A program made the position numbers and the translations under genes. DNA of 64,000 nucleotides from Streptomyces caniscabiei (GTDB lineage Bacteria; Actinomycetota; Actinomycetes; Streptomycetales; Streptomycetaceae). Positions 35,078-46,996 of the stretch are shown piece after piece; the stretch's first letter is position 1; every line of letters begins with the position of its first letter. Location: assembly GCF_014930365.1 (NCBI RefSeq), contig NZ_JABXWI010000011.1, forward strand, positions 276,289 to 340,288. The letters are read 5' to 3'. The notes beneath the pieces were generated by a model. It saw nothing but the letters and a program-made list of their open reading frames with translations, was not told the DNA's origin and made no database searches.

Positions 35078-35929
35078 TCAGAAGGTGTGCTCCGGTGCCG
35101 GGAACGTCCCCGCCGCCACATCGGCCGCGAAGTCCCGGGCCGCCTCGCGCAGTACGCCGTGCACATCGGCGTACTGCTTCACGAACCGCGGCAGCCGCCC
35201 GGTCCGCAGGCCCGCCATGTCCTGCCAGACCAGCACCTGCGCGTCACATCCGTTCCCCGCTCCGATGCCGATCGTCGGCACCGCCACATTCCGCGTGATC
35301 TCCGCGCCGACGTCCTCGGGCACCATCTCGATCAGCACGGCGAACGCACCGGCCGCCTCCAGCGCCTTCGCCGCCGACACCAGCCGCTGCGCATCCTCGC
35401 CCCGCCCCTGCACCCGGTAGCCACCGAGGCCATGCTCGGCCTGCGGTGTGAACCCGATGTGCGCCATCACCGGGATCCCGGACCGGGCCAGCAGCTCCAC
35501 CTGCGGCACCATCTCCTCGCCTCCCTCCAGCTTCACCGCGTGCGCGCCGGCCTCCTTCATGAACCGCACCGCCGTGTGGAAACACTGCTCCGCGGACGCC
35601 TCGTACGAGCCGAACGGCAGGTCCGCGATCACCAGAGCCCGCCGGGAGGCCCCGGACACCGCGCGCACGAGCGGCAGCAGTTCATCCACCGTCACCGGCA
35701 GCGACGTCTTGTTCCCGAAGACGTTGTTAGACGCCGAGTCCCCGATCAGCAGCACCGGGATGCCCGCCTCGTCGAAGGTCGCCGCGGTGTACATGTCGTA
35801 CGCCGTCAGCATCGCCCATTTCTCCCCGCGCTCCTTCATCTCGCGCAGGTGGTGGATCCGGACCCGCTTCGGGGTCGGGGCGGTGGCGGTTGTCGTGCCG
35901 CCGCCGTACGGAGCGGGCTGCTCGCTCAT
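35078..35929 (-). CDS. panB: 3-methyl-2-oxobutanoate hydroxymethyltransferase (ketopantoate hydroxymethyltransferase)
   Basis: A 283-residue PanB, which transfers a hydroxymethyl group from methylene-tetrahydrofolate to 2-oxoisovalerate in pantothenate synthesis. Family blocks are MLTAYDMYTAATFDEAGIPVLLIGDS, LVIADLPFGSYEAS, KLEGGEEM, MAHIGFTPQ, and GIGAGNGCDAQVLVWQDM. It looks complete. ATG 35929 has GGAGGAC upstream. A biosynthetic housekeeping enzyme as transposon cargo is unusual; a chromosomal panB elsewhere is expected but not in this window. Confidence 0.93.
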   Translation of the reverse strand: MSEQPAPYGGGTTTATAPTPKRVRIHHLREMKERGEKWAMLTAYDMYTAATFDEAGIPVLLIGDSASNNVFGNKTSLPVTVDELLPLVRAVSGASRRALVIADLPFGSYEASAEQCFHTAVRFMKEAGAHAVKLEGGEEMVPQVELLARSGIPVMAHIGFTPQAEHGLGGYRVQGRGEDAQRLVSAAKALEAAGAFAVLIEMVPEDVGAEITRNVAVPTIGIGAGNGCDAQVLVWQDMAGLRTGRLPRFVKQYADVHGVLREAARDFAADVAAGTFPAPEHTF

Positions 35930-36231
35930 GGAAGTCCTCCGGACGTGCCTCTCGAGGCTCCCTGCTGGAGTCCCCGGATTCACCACGGGACGCTAAGCGA
36001 TTTCGAGCCGAAAGTGTTGCCGTCCTACGCCCGTCAACCGGTAAAGCGGAGGAGACTTTTCTACCAATGCCCAGTCGGCTGGAAGAATCTTGCCGAGCTT
36101 TCAAGGGAAGGACGTGCCCGGTGTCGCCGCTCGGTAGTGCTCACGACGGGGTCCCACGGGATGACGGCCGGACTGGCGAGCATGATGCTGACCTGCTGCC
36201 AGCAGCAAGGAACGCCGGTCCTGTCGATTTA

Positions 36232-36372
36232 TCGGTGCACCGTCCTGCCGTGCAGTTCCTCGACGAACAGCTCACCGCGGCCACCGTCGCGGGCACGGCC
36301 ATCCTGCTCGGGGCCATCGCCGCCCTCGCCCTCGCCGAGTCCCAACTGCCGGCCCAGCCCGACATAGCGTGA
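36232..36372 (+). pseudogene. Remnant of an EamA/DMT-type transporter C-terminus
   Basis: The frame ending at TGA 36370-36372 reads FLDEQLTAATVAGTAILLGA and AALALAE, like the last helix of EamA-family permeases (gene end ...GE.L....G...I..G). Nothing upstream in this frame resembles the other nine helices. I take it as a decayed tail left in the element; it may also be chance. Confidence 0.4.
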
Positions 36373-36395
36373 GGTGACACAAGGCCCGCGGGGTG

Positions 36396-36536
36396 TCAGT
36401 CCTCGCCGTCGCCGACTTCGTCGAGTTCCAGTGCGTCCGGGGTCGAGGCCGTGAAGCTGCTGCAGTGCTTGAACCGGGAGAGCCGGGCGATGTCCTCCTC
36501 CCCCGTTTGGACCCGAAGTACTTCGGCGACGGCACT
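36396..36536 (-). pseudogene. Possible Tn3-family transposase C-terminal remnant
   Basis: The minus frame ending at TGA 36396 reads AVAEVLRVQTGEEDIARLSR, recalling the conserved EDVARLSPF segment near the end of Tn3-family transposases; the rest of that C-terminus is not recognisable. It is weak evidence, listed because it sits beside another remnant in an otherwise gene-free 640-bp stretch (35930-36568). Confidence 0.25.
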
Positions 36537-36568
36537 GCGCAGACCGTGCGGATGGCGCGACACCGGGG

Positions 36569-37762
36569 TCAACCGACACCAACCACCACCTCGGCCTGGA
36601 CCGGCCGGGCCAGACGGGCCCGGGACAGTGCGAGGACCACGGCACCCGCCGTGACCCCGCAAGCGCCGAGTGCCGCGGCAGCGGCCAGCGCGAAGTCGGC
36701 GAGGAGCAGGCCGGAAACGGCGGAGCCGACCGCGATGCCCGCGCTGATCAGGGTCACGAGCCAGGCGAACGCCTCGGTCACCGTCCCTTCGGGGGCGAGG
36801 TCGCCGACCATCCCGAAGGACACCGTGAGCAGCGGCGCGAAGAAAACGCCCGTGCCGACCGCGACCAGACAGGCAACGAGCGGGCCCGGCACCAGAGCCA
36901 CCAGCCAGTACGCGCCCGCCATCCCGCCGCACAGGAGGAGGGCCTTGAGCGGGGCGGCAGCGCTCCAGCCGAGTGCGCCGTACGTCACGGCGCCGAGCAA
37001 CGCGCCGAGCGCCGACAGGGCCATGAGCGTGCCGGCGCCGCCCGGTACCGCGAACTGTTCGGCGTAGGCGACGCTGAAGACGTTGAAGGTGCCGACCGCC
37101 CACCCGGCCCCGAACAGGGCGAACAGCAGCAGAAGCAGCGCGGGGCTGCGGAGCGGGCCGAGCCAGTGCGCGTCGCGGGCTTCCGCACGCCAGTCGCGCG
37201 AGGGCGCCGCGGTCGCCATGATCAGGGCGCCGATCAGGCCGAGCACCGCGGCGAGGCCAAGGGCGAGCGGAGCGGGCCCGAATGCCGCCACACCGGCGAC
37301 CGCCAGCGGACCGATGATGAACATGATCTCCTGCGCCCCGGCGTCCACGGCATACGCCGACTCCAGCTGGTCCTCCTCCACCAGGGCGGGCCACAGTGCA
37401 CGCATGCATGGTTCGAGCGGCGGCGCGGCAGCTCCCGCGAGCACGGCCCCGGCCACGACCGCAGACGCCGACTCCGGGGTGAGCGCGAGCACCGCGTACC
37501 CCAGGCCCGAGACGACCGCGGACACCACGAGCACCCGCGGTTGCCCGGTGCGGTCAACGAGCCGCCCGAGCAGCGGCCCTCCGATGGCCCCGGCCACGGC
37601 GAAGATCCCCGTGACCACACCGACGAACCGGTAGCCGGACCCCGCCTCACGCACGGTCAGCGCAATGGCGAGCGCGGCCATCGCGCTCGGCATCCGCCCG
37701 ATCAGCGAACCCGTCAACAGCCTTATGACGTACGGCCGTCGGATCAGTCTCAGATACAGCAT
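36569..37762 (-). CDS. MFS transporter carried by the element
   Basis: A 397-residue, 12-helix major facilitator. It is clearly related to the chromosomal MFS gene that the element splits: IGRMPSAMAALAIALTVREAG against VGRLPNATAAIAIVLFVRAEG, PPLEPCMRALWPALV against PPLEGGLRALWSTVL, and GPLRSPALLLLLFALF against GALRSPGLLALLGAFF. It appears intact, starting at ATG 37762. The substrate is unknown; the family contains drug and metabolite exporters. Confidence 0.9.
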   Translation of the reverse strand: MLYLRLIRRPYVIRLLTGSLIGRMPSAMAALAIALTVREAGSGYRFVGVVTGIFAVAGAIGGPLLGRLVDRTGQPRVLVVSAVVSGLGYAVLALTPESASAVVAGAVLAGAAAPPLEPCMRALWPALVEEDQLESAYAVDAGAQEIMFIIGPLAVAGVAAFGPAPLALGLAAVLGLIGALIMATAAPSRDWRAEARDAHWLGPLRSPALLLLLFALFGAGWAVGTFNVFSVAYAEQFAVPGGAGTLMALSALGALLGAVTYGALGWSAAAPLKALLLCGGMAGAYWLVALVPGPLVACLVAVGTGVFFAPLLTVSFGMVGDLAPEGTVTEAFAWLVTLISAGIAVGSAVSGLLLADFALAAAAALGACGVTAGAVVLALSRARLARPVQAEVVVGVG

Positions 37763-37882
37763 GTCTCTCCTGTTGCGGTTCGGTTCGGGGCATCAACAGC
37801 CGAAGGAGCAGGACCCTCGTCCGGGCAGAGGTCCGTATGTCACCAGGCGGCCATCGCGTCGGCGCGTGAGGCGGCGGCATGG

Positions 37883-40439
<2,557 letters not shown>

Positions 40440-40443
<4 letters not shown>

Positions 40444-42170
40444 GAGGCCAGGTCTCCCTTGAGCAACAGCGTGACGAGGGCGCGGTCCGCCTCGTCCGCA
40501 CGGTCGAGGGCGGCTTTCCAGGCTGCGGGCCCGACACGCTCGCGCAGGTCCTCCAGACGCAGCCGGTGATCGTTCCAGCGCGTCGTCCAGGTGTCGTCAG
40601 GCAGCACGGAGCGCAGGCTGTCCATCTGCTGGTGGAGGTGGGCGAGGCGCGGGTGGTGGCCTGGGTGTACGTGTGCGTTGGTGCAGGCGAGGCAGAGCAG
40701 GAAGTCCGCGCCGCATCCACCGTCGGGCGCGGGCCAGGGGCTGTTGGTGTCGTCCCCGCAGTCCGCGGTGGCGGTCTGCTGGTGGGCCGGATCCGCCTTA
40801 TTGGTGAGGTGGCCGCCGAAGGTGACGGCGCGGGCCTGGGAAAGCGCCTCCTCGGCGCCCGCCTCGAAGACCTCCCGTGAGGCTTCCTGCACACGCTTGT
40901 CGGGCAGGACGTAGACGCTCTCGTGGGTTCCTTGGGTGTGCTGCAGCGGACGTCTCTCACGGGTCACCGTGGTCCGCCGTGTGCGTTGGAACGGGGAGCC
41001 GGCCAGTCCGTGCGACCTGGCCCAGCCCTTCGCGTCGTCCTTCGAGACCCCGAAGACCAGCAGGCCGACGGGACCGGGCCGGTCCGCGTTCTTGCTGCTG
41101 CGTCCCGGCCGGGCTGTGCGGGCGGTCATCAGCAGGTCGTGGCCGGGGGACAGCTGCGCGGCCAGCACCCGGCCGGGCGCGGTGGCCTGCAGGGCCTGGG
41201 TGATCAGGCGGCCGGGCGAGTCCGCGCCGGAGTCGGTCACGTTCTCGGTGGAGTACCAGCGTCCGCCGGAGGCCCGGTGCTTCTCCACCGTCACCTGGTA
41301 GGTCACCGTGCCGCTCTCGCCCGCCGACGGCGTCCGCGTCGGGGCCGGCATGTGATCGTAGAGGGAGAGATTCCAGGCGAACCGGTCGGTGAGCAACACC
41401 GAGAGCGCCGTCAGTTCACCCTTCGTCAGGAACAGACGGGCCCACGTGCGTGCCGCACTGGTTCCGCCGAGCAGTCTCCTGTTCGTCGCGAAGGATCCCG
41501 ACGGCGTCTGGGTACGCGGTACGTCACCGGTACGCGCGAGGTGATCCAGGACCTGCCCGATGCGCCACGGCCTACTCCCGGGTTCCAGCTCGCCGGTCCG
41601 CCACTGCTCCAGCAGCCGCTCGTTCTCGGTGATGCGCAGCCAGGCGGCCCTGAACTGCCGTTGCGCAGTGCTGATGACCCGCTCACGCTCGGCGTCGTCG
41701 TAGGACTGCTTGCCAGGCTTGAGCCCGGGGACGCGGCGGGCGACTTCCTCCGCCGCCGGGCCGGTCACGATCCGGGGGTCCTGCTTCAGCAGCGTACGAA
41801 TCTTGGTCAAGCGGGCCTTGCCCGTGTTCGTGCCGATGTTCACAGCGCGCCAGCGCTTGAGCAGGGCCGCCGACAGGCCGTCGAGGTCCTTGGAAGGGGC
41901 ATCCTGTCCAGAGATGAACCGGGCGAAAAGCTCCAGCACCTCCCAGTACGAGTTCGCCGTGCTGTGGCTGGTCCACTGACTCGACTGGGCTGCGAACGCG
42001 GCGGCCAGCGACCGCTGCATCGGCTCCGCCACCGACAGCTCGGAGAAGTCGAACTCCTTCGGATGCCCGGCCTTGTTGATCACCGTCACCACGAGTCCCT
42101 CCGGCGTCAGCGGGGGCTCGCTGCGGTGGTCGGGCGGGGGCAGGACCGCTCGCCTTCCTATCCTGCTCAC
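40440..42170 (-). CDS. Degenerate tyrosine recombinase-like protein, second of the trio
   Basis: A 576-residue protein between two clearer integrases. A SAM-like N-terminal domain (SYWEVLELFARFISGQD) is followed by a box-I-like helix pair (LTKGELTALSVLLTDRFAWN) without the catalytic Arg in its usual place, and a late segment (QRTRRTTVTRERRPL, THESVYVL) that could hold an Arg and the Tyr. The C-terminus has CGADFLLCLACTNAH, a likely zinc-binding Cys/His cluster. The GTG at 42170 overlaps the upstream stop (GTGA). Confidence 0.72.
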
Positions 42171-43696
42171 CCGGCCGCCTCCAGGATCGTGTCGATGTCC
42201 TGGATGCCCTCTGACTCCCTGGCCAGCCGCGCGAAGACACCGTCGAGGTTCTCGACATCCTCGCCATCGCTCGTGGTCTCCGCGGCGGCAAGGATGGACT
42301 CCAGCTGCAGGTGCGTGACCGGCGCGAGATAGTGACGCTTCGTCGTTTCCACGTCGGAGTGCCCCAGCAGCGTCTTCACCAGCCACCACGGATCACCGAA
42401 CAGCAGGGCGAAGTCTCTCCGCTCCTCCCGGGTGAGCCCGTAGCGGGACTCGAACAGCTCGTTGAGCAGGACCAGCATGTACAGCGCGAACGAATGCCGG
42501 CACGAGTGCGGCGTCGCGTACGGCGTCTTCCCCTTCACCTCCGCGAGCCTCAACTCCCGCTTGACCGCCCGCTCCTGCGGCGTGAGAAGCGCCTCCTCGC
42601 AGCGGCCGTTCGAGCTCCGGAACACCCCGTTCCATCGATCCGGATCCATCGGCAGCCCTTGCTCGGTCAGCCACAGCCACGCCGGCTCGGGCCCGTCCGG
42701 CCCTTCCAGGAACAGCCACTGCCGCTCCCGCCAGTCCAGCAGGTTCAGCTCCCGTTCCCCCGCTACACCATGGGCGTCGATCCAGGCGACCTTCGGCTTC
42801 AACCCGTGCGTCACCTTCGTGACCAGCCGCATCATCGGCAGACGGTCGTAGCGACCCGCAGTCTGAGCGCGCCGCACCGCCCACGCCCGCTCGGAGACCA
42901 CATACGCCTCCACTTGCCCTACCGCGTCCGCCGACGCGTAGAACGTCCGGCCTCTCTTGGCCCGGGTCAACGCCCCGGCGATGCGCCCGTGCACGTATCG
43001 GCCGTGACGGAGGCGCCGAGCCGGCACCTCGAAGGTGAGCAGCGCCCCGCCTTCTTGCCGCCGCAGCCCCGAGCTCAACAGCAGCTGCACAAAACTCGTG
43101 TTGCGCAGCTCCGTCCGCGACTCCCACCCCGGCGCCGGTACCCCGGCACGATCACACCCGCGCAGCCCGACGTCCGACCACAACGCCCACGTCCTGGGCG
43201 TCAGCCACGACACCCGCGCACTCACAGAGTCCGCGGCCCGATCCTCCCGACGCGACACGTCCACCGGCAGGGGATCGACCCGTCCCCACTTGAACAGCTT
43301 GGTGTACGCCGCCGCTTCCCGATCCCACTTCGCGCCGCTGATCCGCCCCGGATTCTCCGGCGCCCGGCACCGCCAGTGCCGGTAATCCCTCAGATCCTGC
43401 CGCGTCGCCTTCCGCCACGGCACCCCACGCGAGGACAGGAACGTCAGCAGCGCCCGCGTATCCGTCGCGTAGTTCCGCTTCGACTCCCGCTCCAACAACT
43501 GGAACTCGGCCGACCTGACGTAGTCCAGCAGGTCCCGATCCACCCTGCAGTCCGGCGTCAAGAACACCGGATCGCCAGGACGCAACCCGATCCGGTCCAC
43601 CGCCGCCGGAAGATCTCGCACCCCCAGAACACCTTCAGGCGGCAACGAACCCCACCGCTCCGGATCCGGCACCCACACCACACGCCACTCGCTCAA
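42167..43696 (-). CDS. Tyrosine recombinase, first of the trio
   Basis: A 509-residue site-specific recombinase with a complete catalytic set: Arg in LLLSSGLRRQEGG, HxxR in PHSCRHSFALYML, His in TLLGHSDVETT and Tyr in KRHYLAPV. The N-terminal core-binding domain is visible (LLERESKRNYATDTRALLTFL). I choose TTG 43696 because GGGAGAGG precedes it; the frame continues up to 43729 within the terminal repeat. It is the first gene of the recombination operon, 44 bp from the right end. Confidence 0.88.
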   Translation of the reverse strand: MSEWRVVWVPDPERWGSLPPEGVLGVRDLPAAVDRIGLRPGDPVFLTPDCRVDRDLLDYVRSAEFQLLERESKRNYATDTRALLTFLSSRGVPWRKATRQDLRDYRHWRCRAPENPGRISGAKWDREAAAYTKLFKWGRVDPLPVDVSRREDRAADSVSARVSWLTPRTWALWSDVGLRGCDRAGVPAPGWESRTELRNTSFVQLLLSSGLRRQEGGALLTFEVPARRLRHGRYVHGRIAGALTRAKRGRTFYASADAVGQVEAYVVSERAWAVRRAQTAGRYDRLPMMRLVTKVTHGLKPKVAWIDAHGVAGERELNLLDWRERQWLFLEGPDGPEPAWLWLTEQGLPMDPDRWNGVFRSSNGRCEEALLTPQERAVKRELRLAEVKGKTPYATPHSCRHSFALYMLVLLNELFESRYGLTREERRDFALLFGDPWWLVKTLLGHSDVETTKRHYLAPVTHLQLESILAAAETTSDGEDVENLDGVFARLARESEGIQDIDTILEAAG

Positions 43697-43716
43697 CGAA
43701 CCTCTCCCTGATCGCT

Positions 43717-43740
43717 TGAACACAAGCAATCATCAGGGAA
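43717..43740. repeat. Right terminal motif of the element
   Basis: The complement reads TTCCC, nine bases, CTTGTGTTCA, like the left end. It also lies in a nested palindrome: CCCTGAT (43706-43712) with ATCAGGG (43732-43738), and GCTTG (43714-43718) with CAAGC (43723-43727), the kind of paired arms a tyrosine recombinase dimer binds. Confidence 0.78.
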
Positions 43741-43746
43741 CCCTCC
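43741..43746. repeat. Right copy of the hexamer core
   Basis: CCCTCC directly follows the right end of the element, identical to 32247-32252. Confidence 0.8.
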
Positions 43747-44102
43747 AGCGGCGGCGTGCACAGCCCGGCGACCGCCATCGCGAGGTACGCCGGCCAGAGC
43801 GGGTCCAGCCCCGACAGCGCGAAGACGACCATGGCGAGGGCCGAGACGACCGCCGCGGGCAGCTGCACCCTCAGCTGTCCGTACAGGTCCACCAGCCGCC
43901 CCAGCAGCGGCTGCCCGACGGCGTTGGCCAGCCCGTACACGGCCGCCAGCGCGCCCGCGAGGCTGTAGGTGCCGCCCTCCGCGCGGACGAAGAGCACGAT
44001 CGCGATGGCGGCGGTGGCGTTCGGCAGCCGGCCCACCAGCGTGCCGGCGAGCAGCCGCGCGGCATGCCGCGTCCTGAGAATCTCGAGATATCCGGCGGCC
44101 AT
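43741..44102 (-). pseudogene. MFS transporter, N-terminal fragment
   Basis: About 120 residues starting MAAGYLEILRTRHAARLL, with helices 1 to about 4 (LGRLVDLYGQLRVQLPAAVV) ending TPPLEG at the junction. Read on, the frame enters the element and stops at 43635 after about 35 foreign residues, overlapping the recombinase start. The complementary C-terminal part is at 31349-32252. The original start ATG 44102, with GAGAGGCAGG before it, and the promoter remain intact, so transcription can still enter the element. Confidence 0.9.
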
Positions 44103-44132
44103 GTCCTGCCTCTCCACGGGCTCTCGCGAGCG

Positions 44133-44150
44133 ACGTGTTACGTATAACGT
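44133..44150. promoter_or_regulatory. Candidate LacI-type operator
   Basis: ACGTGTTACGTATAACGT is nearly palindromic (GTTA and TAAC around CGTA) and sits between the divergent MFS fragment and the LacI regulator gene. Such sites are typical of LacI/GalR autoregulation. Binding is inferred. Confidence 0.45.
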
Positions 44151-44208
44151 CCTCCGTCATACGTACCATGTGCCTGACCACGAGTCCAGACGAAGGAGCA
44201 GGCCGACG

Positions 44209-45231
44209 GTGGCACGAGGTAGTACGCGCCCCACGAGCCGTGACGTCGCCCAGGCCGCCGGCGTCTCCCAGGCCGCCGTCTCCCTGGTCCTCGGCGACAA
44301 ATGGCGCGGCCGCGTCTCCGAGCCCACGGCCGAACGCGTCCGCGAGGCCGCACGCGAACTGGGCTACCGGCCCAACCTCGCCGCCCGCAACCTCCGCCTC
44401 GGCCGCACCCGCACCGTCCTGCTGGTCGTCCCCGCCCTGACCACCGAGTTCTTCGCCGGCGTCTACACGGGCGCCGCCCGCGTCGCCGCCCGCCACGGCT
44501 TCGGCGTGGTCCTCTACCCCTCCCCCGAGGGCGTCGGCCCCGCCCGCGACCCCTTCGCCTCCGCCCAGGCCGCCCTCGACGGCGTGATCGCCTCCTCCAT
44601 GGCCGCCGACGCGCTCACCGCCATCCGCGGCGACCAGCTCCCCCTCGTCATGCTGGACAGCGACCCCGACGGCAGCCTCGGCGCCGCGACCGTCAACCTC
44701 GACATCCGCGACGGCGTCCGCCAGGTCGCCGACCACCTCCTCGCCCTGGGACACCGCCGCTTCCTGCACCTGGCCGCCGACATCCCCTCCTGGACCTTCC
44801 ACGTCCGCGCGCGGGAGCTGGCGGACCGGGTGGCCTCGGTACCCGGCACGTCCCTGCGGACGGCCGCCGCGCCGATCTCCATCGAAGGAGCCCTGGCCGC
44901 GGCGGAAACGGCCCTGAGCGACACCGGCGGCACCGAAGGACGCCCCACCGCCGTGGTCTGCGACGACGACAAACTCGCCGCCGGGGTCTACAAGGCCGTA
45001 CGACGCCTCGGGCTGCGCATCCCGGAGGACGTGTCCGTGACCGGCCTCGACGACCTCGCCCTCGCCACGGCACTCGACCCCGAGCTGACCACCGTACGGC
45101 TGGACGGGGAACTGTTCGGAGAACGCGGGATGGAGGCCCTGCTGGCCGTCCTGGAGGGGCGTACGCCGGCGGAGGGGGACATCCCGGTGGAGCTGGTGGT
45201 GCGGGGGTCCACGGCACGGGCAGGGGGCTGA
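44209..45231 (+). CDS. LacI/GalR-family transcriptional regulator
   Basis: A 340-residue regulator: N-terminal helix-turn-helix (TSRDVAQAAGVSQAAVSLVL) with hinge helix (LGYRPNLAARNLR), then a periplasmic-binding-protein-like effector domain (VVPALTTEFFAGVYTGAARVA, VTGLDDLALATALDPELTTV). The start is GTG 44209 after GAAGGAGCAGG. It is divergent from the split MFS gene and probably controlled it. Confidence 0.92.
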   Translation: MARGSTRPTSRDVAQAAGVSQAAVSLVLGDKWRGRVSEPTAERVREAARELGYRPNLAARNLRLGRTRTVLLVVPALTTEFFAGVYTGAARVAARHGFGVVLYPSPEGVGPARDPFASAQAALDGVIASSMAADALTAIRGDQLPLVMLDSDPDGSLGAATVNLDIRDGVRQVADHLLALGHRRFLHLAADIPSWTFHVRARELADRVASVPGTSLRTAAAPISIEGALAAAETALSDTGGTEGRPTAVVCDDDKLAAGVYKAVRRLGLRIPEDVSVTGLDDLALATALDPELTTVRLDGELFGERGMEALLAVLEGRTPAEGDIPVELVVRGSTARAGG

Positions 45232-45275
45232 GCACCCCGGCCGTCCACCGGTCCGTCACCGGCCCCGAACGCCGC

Positions 45276-45303
45276 GCGCCCCGGCCTGGGCCGGCCGGGG
45301 CGC
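45276..45303. terminator. Terminator between LacI gene and prcA
   Basis: Arms GCGCCCCGGCC (45276-45286) and GGCCGGGGCGC (45293-45303), a perfect 11-bp stem with loop TGGGCC, between convergent genes. Confidence 0.72.
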
Positions 45304-45333
45304 ACTACGGGCGGGAGCGTACGACGGTGCGGA

Positions 45334-46080
45334 CTACTCGTCGTCCTCCTCCGCGGAGCTCTCCGCCTCCGTGGCGGCACCGTCCGCCTCCAGCAGACGG
45401 TCGAGCTGACGGCCGACGATGCGCTTGAACTTGCGCTGCTGCGGACGCGTACGGTCCAGGACGGCCACCTCCAGACGCTCGGCGGGAATCTCCCGCTGCG
45501 TGCCGTTGGTGTCGCGCGACAGGGCCTGGACGGCGAGCTTCAGCGCCTCCGCCAAGGACATGCCGTCCTGGTGCCGCTGGTCCAGATAGCTGCTGATCTG
45601 CTCGGCGTTGCCGCCGACCGCCACCGAGCCGTGCTCGTCGACGATCGAACCGTCGTGCGGCAGCCGATAGATCTGGTCACCCTCGGGGGTCTCCCCCACC
45701 TCGGCCACGACCAGCTCCACCTCGTACGGCTTCTCGGCCGCCGAGGAGAAGATCGTGCCCAGGGTCTGGGCGTAGACGTTGGCGAGACCACGGGCGGTCA
45801 CGTCGTCACGGTCGTAGGTGTAACCCCGCAGGTCGGCGTAGCGCACACCACCGATCCGGAGGTTCTCGTACTCGTTGTACTTGCCGGCGGCCGCGAAGCC
45901 GATCCGGTCGTAGATCTCGCTGAACTTGTGCAGCGCGCGGGACGGGTTCTCGCCGACGAACACGATGCCGTCGGCATACTGCAGCACGACCAGGCTGCGG
46001 CCACGGGCGATGCCCTTGCGGGCGTACTCCGCCCGGTCCGCCATCGCCTGCTGGGGTGAGACATAGAACGGCGTCGACAC
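45334..46080 (-). CDS. prcA: Proteasome alpha subunit PrcA
   Basis: A 248-residue alpha-type 20S subunit ([20 protein letters not shown], the family N-terminal gate region; [21 protein letters not shown]). It forms the outer rings that gate the chamber. The acidic tail AEESS-like end (ESSAEEDDE) is usual in Streptomyces. The start GTG 46080 follows AAAGGGACGG. It lies 70 bp after prcB. Confidence 0.96.
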   Translation of the reverse strand: MSTPFYVSPQQAMADRAEYARKGIARGRSLVVLQYADGIVFVGENPSRALHKFSEIYDRIGFAAAGKYNEYENLRIGGVRYADLRGYTYDRDDVTARGLANVYAQTLGTIFSSAAEKPYEVELVVAEVGETPEGDQIYRLPHDGSIVDEHGSVAVGGNAEQISSYLDQRHQDGMSLAEALKLAVQALSRDTNGTQREIPAERLEVAVLDRTRPQQRKFKRIVGRQLDRLLEADGAATEAESSAEEDDE

Positions 46081-46150
46081 CGGTTATCCGTCCCTTTCTG
46101 TCGAAGTCACTGGATCACCTTGATAAGAGGGCCGTCGCGGGCCGGACCGG

Positions 46151-46996
46151 CTAGAGCAGCGCGGCCCGGGGACCGTCCGGCTGCTCCAGACGGCGTTCCA
46201 GGATCGAACGGGCGATCTCGGAGGACTCCTCGTCGGTGAGCCGGCGGAAGCCGTCCTCGGTGATCACGGTGACGATGGGGTAGATCCGGCGGGCGACATC
46301 GGGACCACCGGTCGCCGAGTCGTCGTCTGCCGCGTCGTAGAGGGCCTGGATGACGAGGGTCGTCGCCTCGTCCTCGGAGAGATCGGCACGGAACAGCTTC
46401 TTCATCGCGCCGCGCGCGAAGATCGAGCCCGAGCCGGTGGCCGCGTAGCCGCTCTCCTCGGAACGGCCGCCCGTCACGTCGTACGAGAAGATGCGGCCCT
46501 TCTCCCGGTCCACGTCGTAACCGGCGAAGAGCGGGACGACGGCCAGGCCCTGCATGGCCATGCCGAGGTTGGAACGGATCATGGTGGAGAGCCGGTTCGC
46601 CTTGCCCTCCAGCGAGAGCTGCGCGCCCTCGACCTTCTCGAAGTGCTCCAGCTCCAGCTGGAACAGCTTCACCATCTCCACGGCCAGACCGGCCGTGCCG
46701 GCGATCCCGACGGCCGAGTACTCGTCGGCCGGGAACACCTTCTCGATGTCCCGCTGGGCGATCATGTTCCCCATCGTGGCCCGGCGGTCACCGGCGAGCA
46801 CCACACCGCCGGGGAACGTCACGGCCACGATCGTCGTGCCGTGCGGAGCTTCGATGACACCCTGGGTCGGCGGCAGCTGCCGCTTGCCGGGCAGCAGCTC
46901 CGGCTGGTGGTCCGACAGGAAGTCCATGAAGGACGACGACCCAGGCGTCAGGAAGGCAGCTGGTAGACGCCCGGTGCTACGAGTGTTGGCTTCCAC
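46151..46996 (-). CDS. prcB: Proteasome beta subunit PrcB
   Basis: A 281-residue catalytic subunit. A 53-residue propeptide precedes the autoprocessing site, giving Thr54 in [10 protein letters not shown] as the N-terminal nucleophile; Asp/Lys of the core follow (GDRRATMGN). GTG 46996 is the start. Its first 49 bases overlap the end of the frameshifted HNH gene upstream. Confidence 0.96.
   Translation of the reverse strand: MEANTRSTGRLPAAFLTPGSSSFMDFLSDHQPELLPGKRQLPPTQGVIEAPHGTTIVAVTFPGGVVLAGDRRATMGNMIAQRDIEKVFPADEYSAVGIAGTAGLAVEMVKLFQLELEHFEKVEGAQLSLEGKANRLSTMIRSNLGMAMQGLAVVPLFAGYDVDREKGRIFSYDVTGGRSEESGYAATGSGSIFARGAMKKLFRADLSEDEATTLVIQALYDAADDDSATGGPDVARRIYPIVTVITEDGFRRLTDEESSEIARSILERRLEQPDGPRAALL

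Noticed and set aside
43635-44117. A complete 160-residue membrane protein
   Set aside because: The last ~35 residues come from the transposon end; the rest is the broken N-terminus of the MFS transporter.
46094-46108. Third copy of the TetR palindrome upstream of prcA (TTTCTGTCG)
   Set aside because: Only the left arm matches; the following bases AAGTCAC do not form the right arm.
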